Assembly: GCF_947253065.1 (NCBI RefSeq)
Contig: NZ_CAMXWS010000010.1
Location: forward strand, 1 to 58,192
Direction: 5' to 3'
DNA from: an uncultured Corynebacterium sp.
GTDB lineage: Bacteria > Actinomycetota > Actinomycetes > Mycobacteriales > Mycobacteriaceae
DNA length: 58,192 nt
The notes under the pieces were generated by a model. That model searched no databases. It was not told where the DNA came from and saw only the letters and a program-made list of their open reading frames with translations. This document shows, one piece after another, positions 25,059 to 33,947 of this stretch (position 1 is the stretch's first letter; the number at the start of each line of letters is the position of its first letter). Both the position numbers and the translations under genes were made by a program.

Positions 25059-25114
25059 ATCGTTAACGCCTTAGGCTAATAGCCCGATAAGAAGGCCGTA
25101 AGAATTTTCAAGAA

Positions 25115-28100
25115 ATGAAAGGACGTGGTCCGCGAGCCATGACGGAAAGCGAGCTCACCACCTGGTTGCAGTCGTGGATCTCCGATGCGACGGGGGCTGA
25201 CGAAGTTGATCCGTCTGTTCCACTCGACAACCTCGGCCTTTCCTCGCGCGATGTTGTCGTGCTCTCCGGCGAGCTCGAGCGCTTGCTGGACATCAGGCTC
25301 GATCCGACAGTCGCGTACCAGTACCCGACGGTTGAAGCGCTCGCGCACGGTCTGCTCGCACCACAACAGGAAGACGCAGATCGCTTTTCGACGGCTGCGA
25401 CGCAGGCCCTCCGCGGCACTTCCATCGGCTCTGGCGACATCGCGATTATCGGTCGCGCTGGACGTTTCCCTGGCGCGAAGAATGTCGACGAGTTTTGGGA
25501 TCTCTTGGTCTCCGGCCAGTCCGTCACTGGTCCGCTGCCGGAGGGACGTTGGACTGAGTATTCGCAGGACCCTGTGATGTCCGCGAAGATGCGGGAGCAG
25601 AATGTTCAGGGCGGTTACCTGGATGACATCCGCACCTTCGATAACGAATTCTTCGGTCTGTCTCCGCTTGAGGCGGAGAATATGGATCCGCAGCAGCGCA
25701 TCATGCTCGAGCTGGCGTGGGAGGCACTGGAAGATGCGCACCTTCCGGCGAATGAGCTGCGTGGCGAGTCCGTTGGTGTGTTTGTAGGTTCCTCGTCGAA
25801 TGACTACGGCATGCTGATCACCTCTGATCCGGCATCCGCGCACCCATATGCATTGACGGGTACGTCTAGCTCGATCATTCCGAACCGCATTTCTTATGCG
25901 CTCGATTTCCGTGGCCCGTCGATGAATGTGGACACGGCATGCTCGTCCTCGCTGGTCGCTGTGCACCATGCGGTGCGTGCTCTGCGCAGCGGTGAGGCCG
26001 AAGTGGCGCTGGCTGGTGGCGTGAACATCCTGGCCAGCCCGTTCATTTCCACTGCTTTTGCAGAACTCGGCGTGATCAGCCCGACGGGCAAGATCAGTGC
26101 GTTTTCCGATGATGCAGACGGTTTCGTCCGTGCGGAGGCAGCTGGCTTCATCGTGCTCAAGCGCGTTGAGGATGCCATTGCTGATGGTGATGAGGTCCTC
26201 GCGGTGATCAAGGGCTCCGCCACCAACTCGGATGGTCACTCTAATGGTCTGACCGCCCCGAACCCGGAGGCACAGGTAGATGTGCTGCGTCGTGCTTATG
26301 CCGATGCTGGCATTGATCCAGCGGCAGTGGACCTGGTTGAGGCTCACGGCACTGGTACCGCACTCGGCGACCCGATTGAGGCGACCGCGCTCGGCCAGGT
26401 GCTGGGCGTTAACCGTGAGGCTGCTGACCCGCTGCTGCTTGGTTCGGCGAAGTCCAATATCGGCCACTCTGAATCCGCTGCTGGTGTCGTGGCCATGATC
26501 AAGGTGCTGGAGGGGCTGACCCACAACACTGTTCCGCCGACGGCGAATTTCACCGAGGGCAATAAGTTCATTGATTTCGACGCGACCAAGATCGAGGTCG
26601 TTGAGGACCCGCGCGAGTGGCCGGAATACTCCGGCCGCCGCATTGCTGGTGTGTCCGGCTTCGGTTTTGGTGGTACGAATGCGCACATCGTCGTGAGCGA
26701 TTTTGACCCGTCGGAATATGACGTTCCTGCTCGTGAGCCTTCCGCTGGTTTGATTGATCCAGCCAACCCGGATCAGGTTCTGCTGCCGGTCTCTGGTCTG
26801 CTGCCGTCGCGTCGTCGTGAGCTGGCTAGCGCTGTTGCGGAATCCTTGACCGACAAGACTGACCTGCGCGCTGTTGCCCGCACTTTGGCTGGCCGCAACC
26901 ACGGCCGTTCGCGTGCAGTGGTCACAGCCAGCAATGTGGAAGAGGCGCGCAAGCGCCTGAACTACGTGGCTGAAGGAAAGGTCACCCAGGGGGTTGCGTC
27001 TGCGGATTCGCCCGCTTCCAATGGGCCTGTCTTCGTCTACTCCGGCTTCGGCTCGCAGCACCGCAAGATGGTCAAGCCGCTGCTCGAGCTTTCCCCAGCA
27101 TTCCGCGCGCGGATGCAGGAACTGGACAAGGTCGTTGATTTCGAATCCGGCTGGTCCATGCTGGACATCATTCTGGACGATGAACAGACCTACGACACCG
27201 AAACCGGCCAGGTCACCGTCACTGCTATTCAGATCGCACTGACTGATCTTCTGGCCAGCTATGGCATCACCCCGGCTGCCACGATGGGCATGTCCATGGG
27301 TGAGATCGCTGCTGCATACGCCGCCGGTGGTCTGTCCGCTGAAGACGCCATGCTGATTGCTTGCACCCGTGCACGCCTGATGGGCGAAGGCGAGAAGACT
27401 GTCCAGGGCACGGACGGTGAAGGCGCGATGGCGGTGGTGGAGCTGTCGCGAGAGGAGCTGGAAGGCTTCGTCGATAAGCATCCTGAAGCGCAGGGCGTGG
27501 AACCTGCTGTCTACGCGGGCCCGGGCATGACCACCGTCGGTGGACCGGGTAAGGCCGTGGACTTCCTGGTCGCGGCCTTGGAAGAGGAGAGCAAATTCGC
27601 GCGCAAGCTCAATGTGCGCGGTGCAGGCCACACCAGCATGCTTGATCCGATTCTCGGTGAGCTCGCTGGCGATATCGCTGGTATTGACCCGCAGCCGCTG
27701 CGTATCCCGCACTTCGGTTCGGTTGATGGCACGCACCAGCCGGGCGAGACGGTCCATGATGTGGATTATTGGATCCGCATGACCCGTCAGCCGGTGCTGT
27801 TCCAGGACGCGACGGAAGCCGCGCTGAATGCTGGGCATACGACGTTGGTGGAGATTTCCCCGAATCCTGTCGCGATGATGGGCATGATGAACACGGCATT
27901 CACCGTGGGCAAGCCCGATGTGCAGCTGCTGTTCACCTTGAAGCGCAAGGAGAACGAGGTAGCTACCTTGCTGGACCTGGCAGCCAAGCTGTACGTGTCC
28001 GGCATGCCGGTTGATTTCGCAGCTCTTGCTGGCGATGGTGTGCGCGCGGATGTTCCGCACACCCCAATGCACCGCAATGACCTGTGGACGTCGGCTCGTC

Positions 28101-29902
28101 CAAGCTCTTCCGGTTCCGGCCCGCTCGGTGCGAAGGTGACGCTGCCGGATGGCACGATTGTCTTCGCCGCACCGGCAGACCAGATCTTCTCCGCCATGCA
28201 GATCGTGGAGCTCGCTGCAGCTGATGTGGATGCGAATGCCACTGTGGTCGCCGCTGAAGAGCGTGCACCATTACCAGCTGCTGGTGAGCTGACCACCATG
28301 GTTCACCGTGGCCTGGGCGGGTTGACCATCACGGTGTACAACGGCTCGGTGCTGGTTGCGGAAGGTTTTGCCTCCACCCTCGACTTGGGCCAGGCAACGC
28401 TGCCTGGTGTGACCAATGCACCTGAGCCAACACCTGAGGTCCAGGCTGCTCGTGAACAGCTGATCCGTGGTGCCACCGACGATGCCGATGTGGTGCGTTG
28501 GGACCCGGAGAAGGAAACGGTGGAGGAGCGCCTCCGCGCGATCGTTTCTGAGTCCATGGGCTATGACGTGGATGATCTGCCGGATGAGCTGCCCCTGATT
28601 GACCTGGGGCTGGATTCGCTGATGGGTATGCGGATTAAAAACCGGGTGGAAAATGACTTCCAGATTCCGCCGCTGCAGGTCCAGGCGCTGCGTGATGCGT
28701 CCGTCGCCGATGTGATCGCAATGGTTGAAGAGGCCGTGGCTGGCAATTCTGATGCCGCGCAGCCAATGGCAGAAAATGACCCGAACCGTGATCCGGAACA
28801 GGCTGCTGAGAAGGCCAAGGGTGTTGGCGTCGCTCCGCGCGATGCTTCCGAGCGAATGGTCTTCGGTGCGTGGGCGAAGTACTCGGGTGCCGCTGCTGCG
28901 GGCGTGACTTCGGAATTGCCGGAGATTACTCGCGAGCAGGCCGAGCAGGTCGCCACGCACCTGACGGAGCGTTCCGGCATCGAGGTCAGCGCTGATGATG
29001 TGTTGGCTGCCGAGACGCTTGAGCCACTGGCTAATGCTGTGCGTGAGGGTCTGGAGACCCCGGTGGACGGCAATGTCCGCGTGCTGCGTGAGCGCACTGA
29101 TGAGACCACGCCGTCTGTGTTCCTCTTCCACCCAGCTGGTGGGTCGAGCTCTGTGTACCAGCCGCTGACCCGTCGCCTGCCGGATAATGTGCCGGTTTAC
29201 GGCATTGAGCGTCTCGAGGGCAGCCTCGAAGAGCGCGCGGCTGCCTACATCGCAGACATTGAGCGTCTTGCCGCTGGTCAGCCGATCGTGCTCGCCGGAT
29301 GGTCCTTTGGTGGCGCACTCGCCTACGAGGTCGCGCACCAGCTGGAGAATCGCTCGGATATTCAGATCCCGGTGAAGTTCATCGCTCTGCTGGACACGAC
29401 TCAGCCGTCGAACCCGACTCCGGACACCCCGGAGGAAACGAAGAAGCGCTGGGAGCGCTACGCCGCATTTGCGAAGGAGACTTACGGCCTCGACTTCGAG
29501 GTGCCGTATGAGCTGCTCGAATCCGCTGGCGAGGACGCTCTGCTGACCATGCTCGCCGAATTCTTGGCTAATACGGATGCGTCCGAGCACGGTTTGGCCG
29601 CCGGCGTGCTTGAACACCAGCGTGCCTCGTTTGTGGATAACCAGATTTTGGGCAAGGTGGACTTGCAGCGCTGGGCAGACGTGGACCTGCCGGTCTTGTT
29701 GTTCCGCGCGGAACGCATGCACGATGGCGCAATCATGCTTGAGCCGGCATACGCGGAGATCGACCCGGATGGTGGCTGGGGCGCTATCGTGGATGACCTG
29801 ACTATCGTGCAGCTGCCGGGTGATCACCTGGCGGTTGTGGACGAGCCCGCGGTGGGGATCGTGGGCAAGCACATCTCCGAATGGATCGCTGAGGTGGATT
29901 AA
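25115..29902 (+). CDS. pks13: Polyketide synthase Pks13 (mycolate condensase)
   Basis: A 1595-residue type I polyketide synthase that condenses two fatty acids into a beta-keto mycolate. Domains in order: N-terminal carrier with LGLSSRD (Ser at about 44); ketosynthase with DTACSSSL (Cys276), EAHGTGT and KSNIGH; acyltransferase with GMSMGEIA (Ser727); second carrier with LGLDSLMG (Ser1168); thioesterase with AGWSFGGA (Ser1397). No reductive domains exist, as expected for Pks13. FadD32 supplies one acyl chain and AccD4 the carboxylated one. The first ATG is used, but MTESELTTWLQSW at 25139 is a possible start since no ribosome site is clear for either. Confidence 0.97.
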   Translation: MKGRGPRAMTESELTTWLQSWISDATGADEVDPSVPLDNLGLSSRDVVVLSGELERLLDIRLDPTVAYQYPTVEALAHGLLAPQQEDADRFSTAATQALRGTSIGSGDIAIIGRAGRFPGAKNVDEFWDLLVSGQSVTGPLPEGRWTEYSQDPVMSAKMREQNVQGGYLDDIRTFDNEFFGLSPLEAENMDPQQRIMLELAWEALEDAHLPANELRGESVGVFVGSSSNDYGMLITSDPASAHPYALTGTSSSIIPNRISYALDFRGPSMNVDTACSSSLVAVHHAVRALRSGEAEVALAGGVNILASPFISTAFAELGVISPTGKISAFSDDADGFVRAEAAGFIVLKRVEDAIADGDEVLAVIKGSATNSDGHSNGLTAPNPEAQVDVLRRAYADAGIDPAAVDLVEAHGTGTALGDPIEATALGQVLGVNREAADPLLLGSAKSNIGHSESAAGVVAMIKVLEGLTHNTVPPTANFTEGNKFIDFDATKIEVVEDPREWPEYSGRRIAGVSGFGFGGTNAHIVVSDFDPSEYDVPAREPSAGLIDPANPDQVLLPVSGLLPSRRRELASAVAESLTDKTDLRAVARTLAGRNHGRSRAVVTASNVEEARKRLNYVAEGKVTQGVASADSPASNGPVFVYSGFGSQHRKMVKPLLELSPAFRARMQELDKVVDFESGWSMLDIILDDEQTYDTETGQVTVTAIQIALTDLLASYGITPAATMGMSMGEIAAAYAAGGLSAEDAMLIACTRARLMGEGEKTVQGTDGEGAMAVVELSREELEGFVDKHPEAQGVEPAVYAGPGMTTVGGPGKAVDFLVAALEEESKFARKLNVRGAGHTSMLDPILGELAGDIAGIDPQPLRIPHFGSVDGTHQPGETVHDVDYWIRMTRQPVLFQDATEAALNAGHTTLVEISPNPVAMMGMMNTAFTVGKPDVQLLFTLKRKENEVATLLDLAAKLYVSGMPVDFAALAGDGVRADVPHTPMHRNDLWTSARPSSSGSGPLGAKVTLPDGTIVFAAPADQIFSAMQIVELAAADVDANATVVAAEERAPLPAAGELTTMVHRGLGGLTITVYNGSVLVAEGFASTLDLGQATLPGVTNAPEPTPEVQAAREQLIRGATDDADVVRWDPEKETVEERLRAIVSESMGYDVDDLPDELPLIDLGLDSLMGMRIKNRVENDFQIPPLQVQALRDASVADVIAMVEEAVAGNSDAAQPMAENDPNRDPEQAAEKAKGVGVAPRDASERMVFGAWAKYSGAAAAGVTSELPEITREQAEQVATHLTERSGIEVSADDVLAAETLEPLANAVREGLETPVDGNVRVLRERTDETTPSVFLFHPAGGSSSVYQPLTRRLPDNVPVYGIERLEGSLEERAAAYIADIERLAAGQPIVLAGWSFGGALAYEVAHQLENRSDIQIPVKFIALLDTTQPSNPTPDTPEETKKRWERYAAFAKETYGLDFEVPYELLESAGEDALLTMLAEFLANTDASEHGLAAGVLEHQRASFVDNQILGKVDLQRWADVDLPVLLFRAERMHDGAIMLEPAYAEIDPDGGWGAIVDDLTIVQLPGDHLAVVDEPAVGIVGKHISEWIAEVD

Positions 29903-29906
29903 GACA

Positions 29907-31454
29907 ATGACGATGACGACCGCTGAGAAACTTGCTGACCTGCGCGACCGCCTGGAGCGTGCGCAGGATCCGGGCTCCGAGCGCGCCCGCAAGCGCCGCG
30001 ATGATGCCGGGCAAACCACGCCGCGTCAACGCATCAATGCGCTTCTCGACGAAGGCTCGTTCGTAGAAACCGGCGCCCTTGCCCGCACCCCGGGCGATGA
30101 CGAGGCAGTGTATTCCGACGGCGTTGTCACGGGCTATGGGCGTATCGACGGCCGACCGGTTGCCATCTACGCCCACGACAAGACCGTCTACGGCGGTTCC
30201 GTCGGTGTGACTTTCGGCCGCAAGGTCGTTGACGTGATGGAGATGGCCATCAAGGTCGGCTGCCCGGTGATCGGTATTCAGGATTCCGGTGGCGCCCGCA
30301 TTCAGGATGCGGTGACCTCGCTGGCGATGTACTCGGAAATCGCGCGACGTCAGCTGCCGCTGTCGGGTCGCTCGCCGCAGATCTCGATCATGCTGGGCAA
30401 GTCCGCAGGCGGCGCCGTGTACGCCCCGGTGACCACCGACTTCATCGTCGCAGTGGAGGGCCAGGCCGAAATGTATGTCACCGGCCCTGCCGTTATTCGC
30501 GAGGTCACCGGTGAGGATGTCTCTTCCGCTGAGCTCGGCGGCGCGATGCAGCAGGAGCAAAACGGCAACGTCTCTGTCACCGTTCCGAGTGAGGAGGAGG
30601 CCTTCGACTTCGTCCGCGATCTGCTCGGCCACCTGCCCACGAGCGCTTTCGACGAGCCGCCGGTGGCATGGGCGCCCGCCGATGATGAACTGGATGATTC
30701 TGCGCTCGATGAGTTCATGCCGGATGACACCAACGCGGGCTACGACATGATGGACCTGCTGGTTCAGCTTGGTGACGATGAGGAGATCCTCGAGATCCAA
30801 GAGAATTACGCCCCGAATCTCATCTGCGCAATCGGGCGTATCGACGGCCGCCCAGTCGGCTTCGTCGCCAACAACCCCATGCACTTCGCTGGCTGTATTG
30901 ATGCTGATGCCGCTGATAAGGGTGCACGCTTCATTCAGATCTGTGACGCCTACAACCTGCCGCTCATCTTCGTGGTGGACACCCCGGGCTATCTACCGGG
31001 TGTGGACCAGGAGAAAGTCGGCCTGATCCACCGTGGTGCGAAGCTCGCGTTTTCCGTGGTGCAGTCGACGGTGCCGAAGATCTCCCTGATCGTGCGTAAG
31101 GCCTACGGTGGTGCGTACGCCGTGATGGGTTCGAAGAACCTCTCGGGCGACCTCAACTTCGCATGGCCGACCGCCCAGATCGCCGTGATGGGTTCTGCCG
31201 CTGCTGCCGTGATGATTCAGGGCAAGCAGCTCGCCGCCATTGAGGATGAAGCACAGCGCAATGCCATGAAGAAGATGTTCATGGACTTCTACGAGGAGAA
31301 TATGACCTCCCCGTACGTGGCTACCGAGCGTGGCTATCTAGACGGCATGATTCAGCCGTCGGAGACCCGCCTGACCCTGCGTCGTGCGCTCCGTCAGCTG
31401 TCCACCAAGTACGACGCTGACCTGCCGAAGAAGCACAATATTCACCCGCTGTAA
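29907..31454 (+). CDS. accD4: Acyl-CoA carboxylase beta subunit AccD4
   Basis: A 515-residue carboxyltransferase that carboxylates the alpha-chain acyl-CoA used by Pks13. Both halves of the carboxyltransferase fold are visible: GVTFGRKVVDVMEMAIKVG, IGIQDSGGARIQDAV and GKSAGGAVYAPVTTDF in the first; VDTPGYLPGVDQE, IVRKAYGGAYAVMGSK and AQIAVMGSAAAAVM in the second. The gene starts five bases after pks13. The ATG of MTMTTAEKLADL is chosen; the second ATG two codons later is possible. It works with separate biotinylated alpha and epsilon subunits not encoded here. Confidence 0.95.
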   Translation: MTMTTAEKLADLRDRLERAQDPGSERARKRRDDAGQTTPRQRINALLDEGSFVETGALARTPGDDEAVYSDGVVTGYGRIDGRPVAIYAHDKTVYGGSVGVTFGRKVVDVMEMAIKVGCPVIGIQDSGGARIQDAVTSLAMYSEIARRQLPLSGRSPQISIMLGKSAGGAVYAPVTTDFIVAVEGQAEMYVTGPAVIREVTGEDVSSAELGGAMQQEQNGNVSVTVPSEEEAFDFVRDLLGHLPTSAFDEPPVAWAPADDELDDSALDEFMPDDTNAGYDMMDLLVQLGDDEEILEIQENYAPNLICAIGRIDGRPVGFVANNPMHFAGCIDADAADKGARFIQICDAYNLPLIFVVDTPGYLPGVDQEKVGLIHRGAKLAFSVVQSTVPKISLIVRKAYGGAYAVMGSKNLSGDLNFAWPTAQIAVMGSAAAAVMIQGKQLAAIEDEAQRNAMKKMFMDFYEENMTSPYVATERGYLDGMIQPSETRLTLRRALRQLSTKYDADLPKKHNIHPL

Positions 31455-31525
31455 CGCAGGAAAAGTCTGCTCCGATATTCGTTAACGAAACAGATTCATC
31501 CACAATCCATTATTGAGGAGGAACA

Positions 31526-31618
31526 ATGCTTAGCAGTGTCCTGGATATCAGCTCCGAACTGATCAACTACCTCGTGTGGGCTTTCCGCATGATCTCGAGC
31601 GGTCAGCTTCCGTTCTAA
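31526..31618 (+). CDS. 30-residue amphipathic peptide ORF after accD4
   Basis: An ATG preceded by GAGGAGGA with a four-base gap opens a 30-codon frame, MLSSVLDISSELINYL continuing VWAFRMISSGQLPF, then TAA. The peptide would be a single amphipathic helix rich in Ser and hydrophobic residues, with no cleavable signal. It follows accD4 by 71 bases. Corynebacteria make very short outer-membrane peptides (the PorA, PorH and related types) that can be O-mycoloylated on serine; this could be such a peptide, but I see no diagnostic motif. The strong ribosome site is the main evidence that it is translated. Confidence 0.55.
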   Translation: MLSSVLDISSELINYLVWAFRMISSGQLPF

Positions 31619-31659
31619 GAGAGATTCATTCAAATCTGGTCGCTTGAAGTGGCTGTCCC

Positions 31660-31683
31660 TGTATAAACTCAGACATATATACA
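31660..31683. promoter_or_regulatory. Inverted repeat operator of the vapBC pair
   Basis: TGTATA (31660-31665) and TATACA (31678-31683) flank 12 bases. The element lies directly before the AAGGAGGT ribosome site of vapB, the normal position for the VapBC autoregulatory operator. The TGTATA copies may also act as a -10 box. Confidence 0.5.
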
Positions 31684-31694
31684 AGGAGGTCACG

Positions 31695-31964
31695 ATGACA
31701 GAAGCTTCAGCTGCTCGGTCTGTAGCGACTTCAGTATTTATGTCCGGCAATACCCAGGCGGTCCGTATCCCAAAGGATTTCCGATTGGATTCGGACACAG
31801 TCTGGATCAAAAAGATCGGCGAAAAGCTTTATTTGTCTCCCGAACCGCTTTCAGCGATGGATGTCATCAACGCCATCAACGCTGAATTGCCGGAGGGATG
31901 GCCTGACGGGTTGGAAGAGCCCAAGGAATTGCCCTTAGATGATGTGACTTCCTGGGGCGAGTAG
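31695..31964 (+). CDS. vapB: VapB-type antitoxin
   Basis: An 89-residue antitoxin with an AbrB/MazE-like DNA-binding N-terminus: SVFMSGNTQAVRIPKDFRLD, then VWIKKIGEKLYLSPE. The C-terminal half is acidic (LPEGWPDGLEEPKELPLDD) and would wrap the toxin. The start is fixed by AAGGAGGT six bases upstream. The stop codon overlaps the vapC start (TAGTGAC), the usual coupled arrangement. It probably represses its own promoter through the inverted repeat just upstream. The antitoxin itself is intact although its toxin is not. Confidence 0.88.
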   Translation: MTEASAARSVATSVFMSGNTQAVRIPKDFRLDSDTVWIKKIGEKLYLSPEPLSAMDVINAINAELPEGWPDGLEEPKELPLDDVTSWGE

Positions 31965-32362
31965 TGACTTATCTTTTGGATACAAACGTCTGGATTGATG
32001 CTCTTCGGGGCAGTAATCCGAAAGTTATCCAAAGATTGAACGAAGTCGCCGCAGATGAAATTCGACTCTCCTCAATAGTCCTTGGCGAGCTCCGCTTGGG
32101 AGTGAAGAAACAGGGTTCTTTGAGGCAGTCTCGTGCTATCGAAGTATTATCCGGAAGTTACGAACCTGTCGGAGTCGACATTCCGGTGGCAGAGGCTTAT
32201 GCCGATATCCGTCTTGAACTGGAATTGGCGGGGCAACCAATAGGGCCTAATGATTTATGGATCGCGGCTTAGGCCAAAGTAAATGAATTTGTGCTGGTGA
32301 CTGCAAATACTGGGGAGTTTTCTAGGGTCGCATCACTCAATGTCGTGAACTGGCGATCCTGA
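31964..32362 (+). pseudogene. vapC: VapC PIN-domain toxin interrupted by an amber codon
   Basis: The frame begins GTG (MTYLLDTNVWIDALRGSNPK) and shows the PIN acidic residues in LLDTNVWIDAL, LGELRLGV and GPNDLWIAA. A TAG at 32270-32272 stops it after 102 residues. Beyond the stop the same frame continues AKVNEFVLVTANTGEFSRVA and SLNVVNWRS to a natural TGA at 32362, giving a normal 132-residue VapC. CAG to TAG is the likely single transition. The lost part includes the last conserved segment (LVTANTGEF) and beta strand, so the ribonuclease is probably inactive. Confidence 0.85.
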
Positions 32363-32381
32363 AAGGGAGATCTAGTCCCAT

Positions 32382-32744
32382 CTAACGCTTAATCAGGCGC
32401 GCAATCCCGCGCCAACCCAACATCAGCAGCGCCGACATCACACTGGCCACCACAATGAAGGACCAGTGCGGCAGCTGCTGATTTCTTATGCCCCAGATGA
32501 TCAGGCCGGTGGCAACGGTGATCAGCCAAATGAACACGCTTTTGCCCTTGGTCTCGCCCTTTGCCGCCAGAGTGATGATCACCCACGCGAGCGCCACACC
32601 GACCAGGAATGGCCACAGAGTGGACAGCCACCCGGTGAAATTCAGCGGCATTTCATCTGTCTGATGCGCAATGCGCGCCAAAAGTGCGAAGACGGCGATG
32701 GCGAGGGTGTCCATTGCAATGGCGACGGGGGTGGAGATCTTCAT
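32382..32744 (-). CDS. DUF3054 family membrane protein
   Basis: A 120-residue protein with four hydrophobic segments, beginning STPVAIAMDTLAIAVFALLA and containing GWLSTLWPFLVGVALAWVI, both typical of DUF3054. The family is widespread in actinobacteria and has no known function. The ATG is used. The gene is convergent with the vapC remnant and is followed, in the 200 bases up to the transposase fragment, by sequence in which I see no gene. Confidence 0.85.
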   Translation of the reverse strand: MKISTPVAIAMDTLAIAVFALLARIAHQTDEMPLNFTGWLSTLWPFLVGVALAWVIITLAAKGETKGKSVFIWLITVATGLIIWGIRNQQLPHWSFIVVASVMSALLMLGWRGIARLIKR

Positions 32745-32945
32745 AGATTCAGGATAGCTCGTCCGCGCTGCATTTAAGTACAGGTGAATTAGCCCCGGAT
32801 GAGGGTTATTTTTCGAGAAAAACTAGCTTTAATGGTTGGTCTTCTCTATTTCAGTGACAGATCTGTTGCACAGGGTCCGGGGGCGTTATAGCTTTCACTT
32901 CAAGACCTTGCTTCTGGGGTGGCCTAAGAATTCGGTCCAGTTGGT

Positions 32946-33617
32946 TTAAGCGTTGACCGTGTTTTCATGTTTCCATTGTTCCGCATACTTCAGTGGACTG
33001 AGGTAGCCCAGCGAGGAATGCGGGTGGAAGTCATTGTACCGCTGCGACCACTGGGCCACGAGCATCCGTGCATGTTCGAGATTCTCGATGCTGTTGTCTT
33101 CTAAGAGTTCGTCACGCATTCGGTTGTGGAAAGACTCGACATAACCGTTATGCCAGGGCTGACCGGGCGGGATAAACGCCTGAATCGTTTCATCCTCCCC
33201 AGCCCATTCCTTGAGCGCATGAGCGATGAACTCGGGGCCGTTATCCATCCGGATCACCCGCGGGCGCCCGCCTTGGTCACAACAAGCGAGGTCGAGCAGC
33301 TCGATCACCGAATCCGCGTCGATCTTCTTGTCGACTGTGAAGGCGACGTGCTCGCGAGTGTATTCATCGATGATGTTGCAGATCTTGATCGTCTTGCCGT
33401 GCCATGTTGAATCGAACTGGAAATCCAGCGCCCACACGTCGTTCGGGTACTGGCCGGCAGGAACATCGCGCTGGCCGTGACCATCGACGCGTTTGCGCTT
33501 CTTCCTGGGTAGGACGCGCAGGCCTTCTTCACGCCAAATCCTCCGGAAGGTTTCCCGGCATATCCCGTACCCCTGGTCTAGCTTTGATGCAAAGCCAAAC
33601 CAGGTTCTTCTAGTTAA
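32946..33617 (-). mobile_element. IS3-family transposase OrfB, 5'-truncated
   Basis: The minus strand encodes about 220 residues of an IS3-type DDE transposase with no start codon at its upstream end near 33617. The catalytic triad is intact: WALDFQFD, MDNGPEF and GYVESFHNRMRDEL, with exactly 35 residues between the second Asp and the Glu. The C-terminus (SSLGYLSPLKYAEQWKHE) is complete. OrfA and the N-terminus of OrfB are missing, so the element cannot move itself. Possible terminal sequence TGGACCGAATTC lies just beyond the stop. It borders a small cluster of exported proteins. Confidence 0.85.
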
Positions 33618-33734
33618 TGTGCCGTGTATGAAAAATGAACTCCGATGAATCGAGAGCGAGGGGCGGTGGATGCATTACCGTCTCTTTTGGGAGACAGTCG
33701 TCCAATGAGAGAATTCCAAAATAAGAAGGTAAGA

Positions 33735-33947
33735 ATGGGTAAAAAATCAGCCGTAATGTCGTTCACCGCCGTCCAATTGCTCAGTTTCTTGGGACTCCTC
33801 CTGTCAGGGATTCTTTGGACACCGGTATCGCTAGGTGTTACTGCGATGGCAATCCTAGGTTCTGTCGCTATCGCCACACTCGTCTGGGTCCCAGTCTTCT
33901 ACTTCATCACCAAGTACAATCAGAAAAGGGGTTCAGCTGCAAGATGA
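33735..33947 (+). CDS. Small two-helix membrane protein
   Basis: A 70-residue protein with two hydrophobic segments (VQLLSFLGLLLSGILWTPV and VTAMAILGSVAIATLVWVP) and a basic tail (KYNQKRGSAAR). AGAAGG lies seven bases before the chosen ATG. Its stop overlaps the start of the next gene in ATGA, so the two are coupled. I recognise no family. A small two-helix protein next to a secreted Cys/Gly-rich protein could be an immunity or export partner, but that is speculative. Confidence 0.65.
   Translation: MGKKSAVMSFTAVQLLSFLGLLLSGILWTPVSLGVTAMAILGSVAIATLVWVPVFYFITKYNQKRGSAAR

Noticed and set aside
25076..28072. A 998-codon open frame antisense to pks13
   Set aside because: The plus strand encodes all Pks13 motifs. 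The antisense frame has no recognisable domain and is a by-product of GC-rich codon use, which removes stop codons from the opposite strand.
32925..32960. Defined terminal inverted repeat of the IS3 remnant
   Set aside because: TGGACCGAATTC is plausible as an end, but the other end of the element is missing, so no inverted pair can be shown.
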